From Dyella flava (GTDB lineage: Bacteria; Pseudomonadota; Gammaproteobacteria; Xanthomonadales; Rhodanobacteraceae): a stretch of DNA of 64,000 nucleotides. The notes under the pieces were generated by a model that saw only the letters and a list, made by a program, of their open reading frames with translations, did no database searches and had not been told where the DNA came from. This document shows positions 8,890-16,762 of the stretch, piece after piece; the first letter of the stretch is position 1; each line of letters begins with the position of its first letter. The stretch spans positions 248,001-312,000 of the forward strand of contig NZ_JADIKE010000035.1 of the NCBI RefSeq assembly GCF_016904955.1. Reading direction: 5' to 3'. Both the position numbers and the translations under genes were made by a program.

Positions 8890-10665
8890 ATGGACGACCC
8901 CATTCTGCGTTACTACGAAGCCGAGATGCGCTACCTGCGTGAAGCAGGCAAGGAATTTGCACAACGGTACCCGGACCGTGCGCGCATGCTTAACATCGAT
9001 CGGGTTGGCGATCGTGACCCTTATGTGGAACGGCTGCACGAAGGCTTTGCGTTCCTTACCGCGCGTCTGCGCCAGAAGCTCGATGATGAATTGCCGGAAT
9101 TGACCGAAGGCTTGGTGAGCCTTTTGTGGCCACACTACTTGCGCATGATTCCGTCCCTGTCGATTCTGGAGCTCCTGCCTTCGCGCGAAACCCTGCAGCG
9201 GACGGAAGTGTTGGATGCTGGTGTGGCCGTGCGTTCAGACGTGATCGGCACCACCGGGGTGTGCTGTCTGTATCGCACCACACAGCCTGTAACCCTGCAG
9301 CCCATCAGCCTGACCGAGGCAATGCCCGCGGTGCGACACGATGGCCGCTCGGTGATTCGACTGCGCTTTGAGCTGGATCATTCCGCCCGGCGCGAATCGG
9401 TGGACCTTTCCACCATTCGCCTGTACTTGAATGCGGATCTGCCCGTAGCAGCCGCGATGCATCTCGCGCTGACGCGTCACGTCAACGCGGTGGCCTGGCG
9501 TATTCCGCAAGTGCGCGATGGCGAGGCAGTACCGTTGCGCGACGTGCGCTTTCTGCCTGGCGGCTTTGCAGCGCAAGACCGCCTGTGGCCCAAGGCAGAA
9601 ACCGCTTTCTCCGGCTATCAGCTGTTGCTGGAGTATTTCACCTTTCGCGAGAAATTCCTGTTCGTGGACCTGTGCGGCCTGGACATCTCGCAGTTGCCCG
9701 AGCAGGCCAGCAGCTTCGAGGTGGAAGCGTTGCTGGACCACGACTATCCACTCGATAGGCGCTTCAGTGCGGAGAACGTAAGGCTATTCTGCACGCCCAT
9801 AATAAATCTGTTTGAACTGGACGCCGAACCGATCCATGTCAACCATCACGATACGGAATATCGCGTGGTGCCCGCTCACCATCATGGCGAATACGTGGAA
9901 ACTTATTCGGTGGAAGCGGTGGAAGCGTTCGATCACGCCACCGCCGAACGCCACGCCTACGTGCCATTTTCAAGTTTTCGTCACCGTGGCGGCATGCTTC
10001 GGCATGAAGCACCGGAGCGCTACTTCCATACGCGGGTGAGGCAAGGCGTGAATGGTTTGTACGTCACCTCGCTCATCCTTGGCGGCCATGCGTGGTCGTC
10101 GATGCAGAATCTTCCGGAAGAAACGCTTTCACTGCGCGTGACGGGAACCAACGGCATGCTGCCGCGCAAAAGTCTGCGCGAAGCCGGTATCGACCAAATG
10201 GTTGGCGACGCGCCGAATGTCGCACGCGTACGCCACCTGTGCACGCCTACGTTACCGGTCTACCCCCCGATGAATGATCGTTTCCAGTGGCGGGTGCTGT
10301 CGCATCTGGCGCCAAACTTTCTTTCACTGATGGATGCGGAGGTCTTGCGCGGCGCACTGGCCTTGTATGACTGGACGGATGACGAACTCAACCGACGCCG
10401 CCTCGCCGGCATCCACCAGGTGACGCAGACCCTGCAAGAGCACGTTTCCGGCGGAAGCATCGTGCGTGGTGTGTTGATCCAGATAACGCTGGACAGCCAT
10501 GCTTTCGCAGGCGAGGGTGACATGCATCTGTTCGGCGAACTGCTGCACCGCTTCTTTACGCAGTACGCCGAAATGAATCTGTACACCCAGCTAAGGATCG
10601 TAAGCCTGCCCGACGGGCAACGCATCACCTGGCCGCGCAGCTTTGCAGAGCGGTCTCCGCTGTGA
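8890..10665 (+). CDS. tssF: T6SS baseplate protein TssF (VasA/ImpG)
   Basis: A 591-residue TssF: it opens with the family signature MDDPILRYYEAEMRYLREAG, followed by the AQRYPDRARML and DPYVERLHEGFAFLTARL segments. It closes with the FGELLHRFFTQYAEMNLYTQL region that contacts TssG. TssF forms the (TssF)2-TssG wedge of the baseplate. The start ATG has a weak purine-rich upstream signal (GGATATCCTCC-ATG). It overlaps tssG by 4 nt (GTGA), which indicates translational coupling. Confidence 0.95.
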   Translation: MDDPILRYYEAEMRYLREAGKEFAQRYPDRARMLNIDRVGDRDPYVERLHEGFAFLTARLRQKLDDELPELTEGLVSLLWPHYLRMIPSLSILELLPSRETLQRTEVLDAGVAVRSDVIGTTGVCCLYRTTQPVTLQPISLTEAMPAVRHDGRSVIRLRFELDHSARRESVDLSTIRLYLNADLPVAAAMHLALTRHVNAVAWRIPQVRDGEAVPLRDVRFLPGGFAAQDRLWPKAETAFSGYQLLLEYFTFREKFLFVDLCGLDISQLPEQASSFEVEALLDHDYPLDRRFSAENVRLFCTPIINLFELDAEPIHVNHHDTEYRVVPAHHHGEYVETYSVEAVEAFDHATAERHAYVPFSSFRHRGGMLRHEAPERYFHTRVRQGVNGLYVTSLILGGHAWSSMQNLPEETLSLRVTGTNGMLPRKSLREAGIDQMVGDAPNVARVRHLCTPTLPVYPPMNDRFQWRVLSHLAPNFLSLMDAEVLRGALALYDWTDDELNRRRLAGIHQVTQTLQEHVSGGSIVRGVLIQITLDSHAFAGEGDMHLFGELLHRFFTQYAEMNLYTQLRIVSLPDGQRITWPRSFAERSPL

Positions 10666-11747
10666 GCGCAGATACCGTGACCACCATGACACCCTTGCTA
10701 CCGGCGTTGATGGACCGTGCGCCGCACATGCAATTTTTTCAGCTTTGCCGGTTGCTGGAATTGCAAGCACCGGAACGCCCCGGCCTGGGCACACAGGATC
10801 ATGCTGACCACGAGCCCGTCCGCTTCCGCCCTTGGCCACGCATGGGCTTTCCGGCATCGGAAGTCTGCGCCGTCGAGCAGGACGACGAGCACCCGCACCG
10901 TCCTCCCGATGTACGCACCACCTTCATGGGGCTGTACGGCGTGGATGCGGCCATGCCTTCGCATCTGATCAACAATATTGCGCTACGACGCGAAGGCCAC
11001 GAAGCGGTGATGGCCTTTCTGGATACCTATCACCATCGGCTTGTAACGCTGCTGCATCGCGCTTGGTCCAAGTACCGCTACCCGGTGGGCTTTGCGCCGG
11101 GTGGCAGCGATGAACGCTCGCGCGATCTGCTGGCCTTGGTCGGTTTCGGCCTGGGCAACAAACCGGCACAGGCCGGTTTGCCCGAAGCACGCGTACTTGC
11201 CTTGCTTGGCCTGCTCAATCAGCGCACGCGCACCGCGGGAGGATTGGCTGGCGTGGTGGCGTTGGCGGTGCCTGGCATTGACGTGGATGTGGAGGAATTC
11301 CATCCGGTGTGGATCAAGGTGGATGCACCTGCATGCCTCGGTAGGCCAACTCGCGGAGAAGATCCATTCGTCACACGCGGCCTGGGCCAGGGCGATGTGA
11401 TCGGTCGCCGCATTCGCTGCCGCACCAAGACGGTTCGCATCACCTTGCGTCCCCGCTCGGCGGAGCAGGTCGAGGCCCTGTTGCCGGGTTCCATCCCGTA
11501 TCGCGATCTGATGGGTTTTTTGCGCGCCTACATCGGAGTGAAAGCCGACGCGGTGCTGCGTATGCGGGTGGACTCCACGCTGCTACCCGCTCCCCGCCTG
11601 GGTGAACCACGCTCGCGCCTGGCCTGGACGACTCTGCTGAGGCCGAGGACACCGCAAACGCTCGATATATCGCTGGGACGCTATGAGGCGTTTCCCTCGC
11701 CTGCCATGACTGACGCACAGACCTATGCGGCCGGCGCCGCCGCATAA
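10662..11747 (+). CDS. tssG: T6SS baseplate protein TssG (VasB/ImpH)
   Basis: A 361-residue TssG beginning at a GTG codon that overlaps the tssF stop. Family hallmarks are the FFQLCRLLEL helix, the VRFRPWPRMGFP segment, TTFMGLYGVDAAMPSHL and a C-terminal LDISLGRYEAF. It bridges two TssF copies in the baseplate wedge. Translation from GTG inside the tssF stop codon fits stoichiometric coupling of the two subunits. Confidence 0.94.
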   Translation: MSADTVTTMTPLLPALMDRAPHMQFFQLCRLLELQAPERPGLGTQDHADHEPVRFRPWPRMGFPASEVCAVEQDDEHPHRPPDVRTTFMGLYGVDAAMPSHLINNIALRREGHEAVMAFLDTYHHRLVTLLHRAWSKYRYPVGFAPGGSDERSRDLLALVGFGLGNKPAQAGLPEARVLALLGLLNQRTRTAGGLAGVVALAVPGIDVDVEEFHPVWIKVDAPACLGRPTRGEDPFVTRGLGQGDVIGRRIRCRTKTVRITLRPRSAEQVEALLPGSIPYRDLMGFLRAYIGVKADAVLRMRVDSTLLPAPRLGEPRSRLAWTTLLRPRTPQTLDISLGRYEAFPSPAMTDAQTYAAGAAA

Positions 11748-11762
11748 AAACGGGAGCTTCCT

Positions 11763-12305
11763 ATGCGCACCACCACCCCACCCCTGATGCTTGCCGTTAT
11801 GTCCCTGCTGCTGTCCGCATGCGGCGCATGGCAGACCGTGTCTACCAGTACCAGCAACGTGTATCACGCTACTTTTTACAAAAAATTAACAACCTTGGAC
11901 GTGGATATGAAGGCACGCGCCATGCTCAACCCTGACGAACTTGGCCGCGCATATTCCGTGACAGTGCGTATATACCAGCTGAAGGATCCGAAGCGCTTTC
12001 AGAACGCGACGTACGATGAGCTGCTGACCAACGACAGGACCATTCTGGCGCAGGATCTACAAGATAACCGTGCCGTCGTGATCTATCCAGGCGCTAGTGC
12101 AAGCCTGTCGCAGGCGCTGAAGGCTGAGACCCAGTACATCGGTATCGTTGCCTTCTACCGTGAGGCCAATCCCGGCGGCGGCTGGCGACTGGTCGTGCCG
12201 AAGAAAGAACTGTCGGCGGATACCCCGCTCATGCTGGAGCTTGTAGGTGATGCCATCATGCCGTCGAAAGATACGCCGCCCGACCTGCCGGCAGCGTCGG
12301 GCTGA
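11763..12305 (+). CDS. tssJ: T6SS outer-membrane lipoprotein TssJ (VasD/SciN)
   Basis: A 180-residue lipoprotein: a short signal peptide ends in the lipobox LSAC with acylation expected on Cys20. The mature domain has the beta-sandwich pattern of TssJ (VTVRIYQLKDPKRFQNATYDELL, then AQYIGIVAFYRE-like strands). It anchors the periplasmic part of TssM to the outer membrane. It ends the operon: two overlapping hairpins at and after its stop precede a convergent gene. Confidence 0.9.
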   Translation: MRTTTPPLMLAVMSLLLSACGAWQTVSTSTSNVYHATFYKKLTTLDVDMKARAMLNPDELGRAYSVTVRIYQLKDPKRFQNATYDELLTNDRTILAQDLQDNRAVVIYPGASASLSQALKAETQYIGIVAFYREANPGGGWRLVVPKKELSADTPLMLELVGDAIMPSKDTPPDLPAASG

Positions 12306-12344
12306 GATTCTGCTCAGCCCGGTTGCCGTCAAAGCATCCGGGCT
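12298..12344 (+). terminator. Hairpin pair at the end of the T6SS operon
   Basis: Two mutually exclusive hairpins are visible. CGGGCTGAG pairs with CTCAGCCCG (12298-12321, 6-nt loop) across the tssJ stop codon. AGCCCGG pairs with CCGGGCT (12316-12344), followed by a weak TCTTTC tract. The T-tract is poor, so this is a plausible but not strong intrinsic terminator between convergent genes. Confidence 0.5.
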
Positions 12345-12353
12345 TCTTTCGGA

Positions 12354-12749
12354 TTAGGCTCGGTAGTCCTGATAGGACTTCTCTTCCACCAGTTGCGAAC
12401 CCAGTTTCAGGTTGATTTCGCGCTTCACTGCCGCACGCTCGTCATTCTGGAAATACACCGAACGGGCCAGTTCGATAAATTCGGAATCAAACGCCTGCGC
12501 CTTTTCCTTCAGGCGGATGCGGTCCTCGATATCCCACAGTGCTTCGTTGACAGCAAGCAGACGTGCACGCTCCTTGTCGATATCTGTCTGCGAGGCGTGA
12601 TGATTGGCCCAGGTGGCGTTGAGCAGGTTGAGCTCGTTATGCACATTGGCCAGCTTGGACGGATCAGACATGTGGCGCGACTTGATCTCAAGGATCGTGA
12701 TCTTGTCGATCAGCTCGCCAAAAGATACCGGTACCTGGATCAGGCTCAT
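12354..12749 (-). CDS. DUF6165 family protein
   Basis: A 131-residue, largely helical, charged cytoplasmic protein (MSLIQVPVSFGELIDKITIL..., with a KSRHMSDPSKLANV and later NDERAAVKREINLKLGS segment). I recognise it as DUF6165, a family without assigned activity. It follows lpxK by about 60 nt on the same strand, so it may belong to the lipid A transport/synthesis operon, which would suggest an envelope or LPS-related role. That role is inference. Confidence 0.75.
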   Translation of the reverse strand: MSLIQVPVSFGELIDKITILEIKSRHMSDPSKLANVHNELNLLNATWANHHASQTDIDKERARLLAVNEALWDIEDRIRLKEKAQAFDSEFIELARSVYFQNDERAAVKREINLKLGSQLVEEKSYQDYRA

Positions 12750-12809
12750 GAAAACCTCATACGGAAAAAGGCCGGCACCCGCCGGAAACGGCGCCCATGA
12801 TACCGCCGG

Positions 12810-13787
12810 TTATGCCTTCGAGCCCAAACGCGCGCAAAGCGCATCGTAAAAGGCCGTTGGCAGCTCCGCTTTCACGGGCACGCTCCACCAATCCGGCTGG
12901 GCAAAGGCACGGCATTTCACGGCGTCTTTCTCGGTCATCAGCACCGGCAAACCGTCGGCAAAAGCAAGATCCGACGGTGCAAAGGCATGGTGATCGGGGA
13001 ATGGGTGGGGGATGACTTCGATGCCTTGCGCGACCAGGCTAGCGAAAAAACGCTGTGGATGGCCAATCGCGGCGACCGCATGCACGCGAGCGCCGGAAAA
13101 GCGGCTCACCGGCTGCTCATGCCCATCGAGCAGGGCACGCGCCATGCCTCCGTGCAAATGCATCGGTATTTCACCGTTTTTGGCGTCGCCACCGTTGCAG
13201 ACGCGGAAATCGACGTTATTCAACCGACGCAGCGGTTCACGCAATGGCCCTGCCGGCAACAACTTCGCGTTGCCAAAACGGCGTTCGCCGTCGATCACAC
13301 AGATCTCGACATCACGCGCCAGACGGTAGTGCTGCAAACCATCGTCTGCGATCAGTACGTCGCAACCGGCATCCAATAACAATTGCGCGGCAGCGGGCCG
13401 GTCGCGACCAATCGCCACGGGAACACCGGTCGCGCGGATCAAGGCGGGTTCGTCACCGACCTCAACGGGATTCGGTGCATCGCCGAGCAGCATGGGCTCA
13501 CGCTGTGTACCGCCATAGCCGCGACTGACAACGCCAGGTCGATAACCGCGTTGACGCAGCACTCCGATCAAAGCCAGCGTAAGCGGCGTCTTGCCGGTAC
13601 CACCCGTGGTGAGGTTGCCAACCACGATCACCGGACAAGGCAGCCGCACCGACCGCAACCAGCCGCGCTGATACCCGCCTCGGCGCACTGCCACCACCAA
13701 ACCGTAAAGCGCAGCCAACGGATAACTCCACCAGGGCAAACGCCCCCCGCCGTACCAGCCGCGCTGAAGCGTCTCGGCCAGGCTCAT
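12810..13787 (-). CDS. lpxK: Tetraacyldisaccharide 4'-kinase LpxK
   Basis: LpxK phosphorylates the 4' position of the lipid A disaccharide at the inner membrane, using ATP. The 325-residue product has the normal N-terminal hydrophobic helix (about 21-35) and the family P-loop GNLTTGGTGKTP (57-68). DDGLQHYRLARD follows near the middle and DHHAF-type residues towards the C-terminus. It starts 4 nt after the msbA stop, so the kinase and the flippase of its product are co-translated. Confidence 0.96.
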   Translation of the reverse strand: MSLAETLQRGWYGGGRLPWWSYPLAALYGLVVAVRRGGYQRGWLRSVRLPCPVIVVGNLTTGGTGKTPLTLALIGVLRQRGYRPGVVSRGYGGTQREPMLLGDAPNPVEVGDEPALIRATGVPVAIGRDRPAAAQLLLDAGCDVLIADDGLQHYRLARDVEICVIDGERRFGNAKLLPAGPLREPLRRLNNVDFRVCNGGDAKNGEIPMHLHGGMARALLDGHEQPVSRFSGARVHAVAAIGHPQRFFASLVAQGIEVIPHPFPDHHAFAPSDLAFADGLPVLMTEKDAVKCRAFAQPDWWSVPVKAELPTAFYDALCARLGSKA

Positions 13788-13791
13788 CGTG

Positions 13792-15582
13792 TCAATTGGC
13801 CGCTACGGCAACGGACGGCTCGTTGAACTGCATGCGATGCAACGCCGCGTAATGACCGCTCATGGCAATCAATTCCGCGTGCGTACCACGCTCGATGACA
13901 TGCCCGTGATCCATCACCGCAATCTGGTCGGCATGCTCGATGGTGGACAGGCGATGCGCGATCACCAGCGTGGTTCGATCACGCATCAGCCGCTGCAAGG
14001 CCTGCTGGATCAAGCGTTCCGACTCGGTATCAAGTGCGCTGGTTGCTTCATCGAGCACCAGGATCGGTGCGTTCTTGAGGATGGCGCGCGCGATCGCGAT
14101 GCGCTGACGCTGTCCGCCCGACAGCATGTTGCCGCCCTCGCCGATCTGGTTGTGGATGCCATTCGGCAGTTTGGCGATGAATTCCATCGCGTTGGCGGCC
14201 TCGGCCGCGGCAATGATTTCCTGTTCGGTAGCGCCGGCCAGTTCGCCGTAGGCGATGTTCTCGGCCACGGTGCCGTCGAACAACACCACCTGCTGCCCCA
14301 CCCAGGCGATCTGCTTGCGCAGCGAAGCCAGCGTATAGCTTTCGTAATCGGCCCCGTCGAGCAGGATTCGGCCGTTTGTCGGCTCGTTGAAGCGTGGCAG
14401 CAGGCTTACCAGACTGCTCTTGCCGCTGCCCGATCGCCCCACCAACGCAGTGACCGTACCGGGCGCGCAATGCAGGTCCACGCCCGACAGCGCTTCAAAC
14501 TCGCCGCGTGGATAGATAAGACGCACGTTCTCGAAACGCAGGTCACCGCGAGTGCGTTGCAACACCGCGGTCCCGTTATCCACTTCTGATGGTGTATCGA
14601 TCAGCGCGAACAGGTTCTCCGCCGCCGAGATCCCGGTCTGAATGGTCGATTGCACATTGGACAGCCGCTTCAGCGAGGACAGCATGCCACCCATCGCGCC
14701 GATCACCGCGATGAATACGCCTGGCGAAATGCTGTCGATCACCGACGGCCGTGAAGCCAGGAACACCATCCCGGCCAGCGAGAACGAAGCCACCGATTGC
14801 ACGGTCGAGCCGGAGAGTGCGCTGGTCGCCACGATCTTGAGGTTCAGATAGCGTGCGCGCCCCGATACTTGCTTGAAGCGTTCAGCCGCCTGCTCCTGGC
14901 CGGCATAAATGCGCACCTCACGATGCGCCTGCAACATTTCTTCCACCGTGCCGGTAACCGAGCCCATCATGCCCTGGATGCGGCGACTGATGACGCGGTA
15001 GCGGCGACTGACCGCGGTCGTGATCAACACGATCGCCGGCACCAGCACCAGCAACGCCGTGGAGAGGTAGACACTCTCCTGCAGCATCACGATGAACATG
15101 CCGATGACGGTGACGCCTTCAGTAATGGCAATCTTCAACGCATCGGTCGAGGCACCGGCAATCTGTTCGCTGGTAAAGGTAATGCGCGAAACCTGATGAC
15201 CGGAATGCTCGTTGCCAAAATACGTTACCGGCAGACGCAGATAGGCCCCGAACACGTCGCGCTGCATGGTCTGCACCACATTGCGCCCGACGTAGCCCAT
15301 GCCGTAGTTGCTGATGTAGATCGCAACGCCGCGCACCAGGAAAATGCAGATAATCCAGATCGGCATCCAGTGGATGAGATAAGGATCCTTCTTGGTCAGA
15401 AGGTTATCCATGATCGGCTGCAACTTCTTGGTGAACAGCGCAATGGCGCCGCCATCCACCACGAAGCCGATGATCGAGATAAGGAGTATCGGCCAATAGC
15501 GGGCCGAATAGCCGAGCAATCGCTTGTAGACCTGCCGGCTTTCGGCGTCCCAGAGCGCGACTTTCTTTTTACCTTCGCTCAT
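13792..15582 (-). CDS. msbA: Lipid A export ATP-binding/permease protein MsbA
   Basis: A 596-residue half-transporter that flips lipid A-core across the inner membrane. The N-terminal part holds six helices. The nucleotide-binding domain shows Walker A (GRSGSGKSS), the ABC signature LSGGQRQRIAIARA, Walker B with LDEATSALD and an IAHRLSTI switch. It overlaps exbD by 4 nt and is followed by lpxK. The exbB-exbD-msbA-lpxK order is a known arrangement in Xanthomonadales. Confidence 0.96.
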   Translation of the reverse strand: MSEGKKKVALWDAESRQVYKRLLGYSARYWPILLISIIGFVVDGGAIALFTKKLQPIMDNLLTKKDPYLIHWMPIWIICIFLVRGVAIYISNYGMGYVGRNVVQTMQRDVFGAYLRLPVTYFGNEHSGHQVSRITFTSEQIAGASTDALKIAITEGVTVIGMFIVMLQESVYLSTALLVLVPAIVLITTAVSRRYRVISRRIQGMMGSVTGTVEEMLQAHREVRIYAGQEQAAERFKQVSGRARYLNLKIVATSALSGSTVQSVASFSLAGMVFLASRPSVIDSISPGVFIAVIGAMGGMLSSLKRLSNVQSTIQTGISAAENLFALIDTPSEVDNGTAVLQRTRGDLRFENVRLIYPRGEFEALSGVDLHCAPGTVTALVGRSGSGKSSLVSLLPRFNEPTNGRILLDGADYESYTLASLRKQIAWVGQQVVLFDGTVAENIAYGELAGATEQEIIAAAEAANAMEFIAKLPNGIHNQIGEGGNMLSGGQRQRIAIARAILKNAPILVLDEATSALDTESERLIQQALQRLMRDRTTLVIAHRLSTIEHADQIAVMDHGHVIERGTHAELIAMSGHYAALHRMQFNEPSVAVAAN

Positions 15583-16010
15583 TGACCTGCTTCCGACTGC
15601 GTCGGCGTGGTAGCGATGGAAAGATGGGTAAAACCAAGCTGACCGAGCGCATCCATCGCCGTCACGACATTCTGATGCGCCGTCATGCCATCCGCACGGA
15701 TGGTGACGGTCTGGTTGCGGTCATCGCCGGCCACGCCTGCGATGGCTGCCTTCAGCGGATCCACGCCCTGCCCCACCACTTCGTCACTGCCTACGTAGAA
15801 ATGCCCGTCACGATCGATCATCACGGTAATTGCGGGCGGCTGCATGTCGCGATCTTCCGCACTGGCCTGCGGCAGGTTCACTTTCAGGCGCGAGTGCTGT
15901 ACGAACGTGGTCGTGAGCACGAAGAACATCAACAAGGTCAGCAGCACGTCGATCAACGAAACAACATTGATCTCGAAATCGTCGCTGCGGCGGTCGTTAC
16001 CAATACGCAT
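15579..16010 (-). CDS. exbD: Biopolymer transport protein ExbD/TolR
   Basis: A 143-residue single-pass protein with a cytoplasmic DDFEINVVSLIDVLLTLLMFF segment: the Asp in the membrane helix (SLIDVLL) is the proton-conducting residue of the family. The rest is periplasmic. With ExbB it makes a proton-driven motor that energises TonB or Tol-type partners; no tonB is visible here. ATGA overlap with msbA. Confidence 0.93.
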   Translation of the reverse strand: MRIGNDRRSDDFEINVVSLIDVLLTLLMFFVLTTTFVQHSRLKVNLPQASAEDRDMQPPAITVMIDRDGHFYVGSDEVVGQGVDPLKAAIAGVAGDDRNQTVTIRADGMTAHQNVVTAMDALGQLGFTHLSIATTPTQSEAGQ

Positions 16011-16013
16011 GGA

Positions 16014-16688
16014 TCAAACTGAGGCCTTGTCGCTGGAGGTCACCGCAGTGCGGCGCGGACGCGGTGTGACAGCCAGTGCGGAAAGTGTCAGATCGTCCAG
16101 CAGCAAGGTCGCCTGCTTTTCCATCTCCACGCAGTAACCGGCAACTTTCGAACGGAAGTAGCGATGCAGCACATAGGCCGGGATTGCCACGGTAAGGCCC
16201 GCCGCCGTGCAGATCAGCGCTTCGCCAATACCGCCGGCCATCTTGGTCGGATCGGCCATGCCACCGACCATCACTTCCATGAACATGCGAATCAAGCCGA
16301 CCACGGTACCAAACAGGCCGAGCAGCGGACCGATCAGGGCGATCGTGCCCAGCGTATTCAGATAGCGCTCCATCCGGTGCACCACATGACGGCCGGTATC
16401 TTCGATGCGCTCCTTGATCAGCTCGCGCGGGCGATTGCGCACGGCCAGCGCGGCAGCCAGCAGCTCACCCAGCGGCGAGCCGGTGGAAAGCTTTTCCAGA
16501 TGCGCCGGATCGAGCTGATCGGAGCGCGCCCATTCGCGAACTTCCTGAGCGAGTCCGGGTGGGAGTACCGAGCCGCGGCGCAAGGTCCAGCACCGCTCCA
16601 GCACGATCGCCAGTGCTACCGCCGAGCAGATCAGGATGGGCGCCATCGCCCAGCCGCCAGCCATCAGAATCTGACCCAAATCACCCAC
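16014..16688 (-). CDS. exbB: MotA/TolQ/ExbB proton channel protein
   Basis: I placed the start at a GTG (16688) because GGGAG lies 6 nt upstream and the protein then begins VGDLGQILMAGGWAMAPILICS. An upstream ATG at 16766 would add an unlikely 26-residue leader that overlaps comEC. The 224-residue product has three helices and the conserved IGPLLGLFGTVVGLI and GEALICTAAGLTVAIP segments that line the channel around ExbD. It is 3 nt from exbD. Confidence 0.93.
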   Translation of the reverse strand: MGDLGQILMAGGWAMAPILICSAVALAIVLERCWTLRRGSVLPPGLAQEVREWARSDQLDPAHLEKLSTGSPLGELLAAALAVRNRPRELIKERIEDTGRHVVHRMERYLNTLGTIALIGPLLGLFGTVVGLIRMFMEVMVGGMADPTKMAGGIGEALICTAAGLTVAIPAYVLHRYFRSKVAGYCVEMEKQATLLLDDLTLSALAVTPRPRRTAVTSSDKASV

Positions 16689-16762
16689 AACAAACTCCCG
16701 GCCCTGCCGTCTGCTTGAAGCGGGCATCATAGCAGCGTCAACAAGGCATACCGTGCAGCGGT

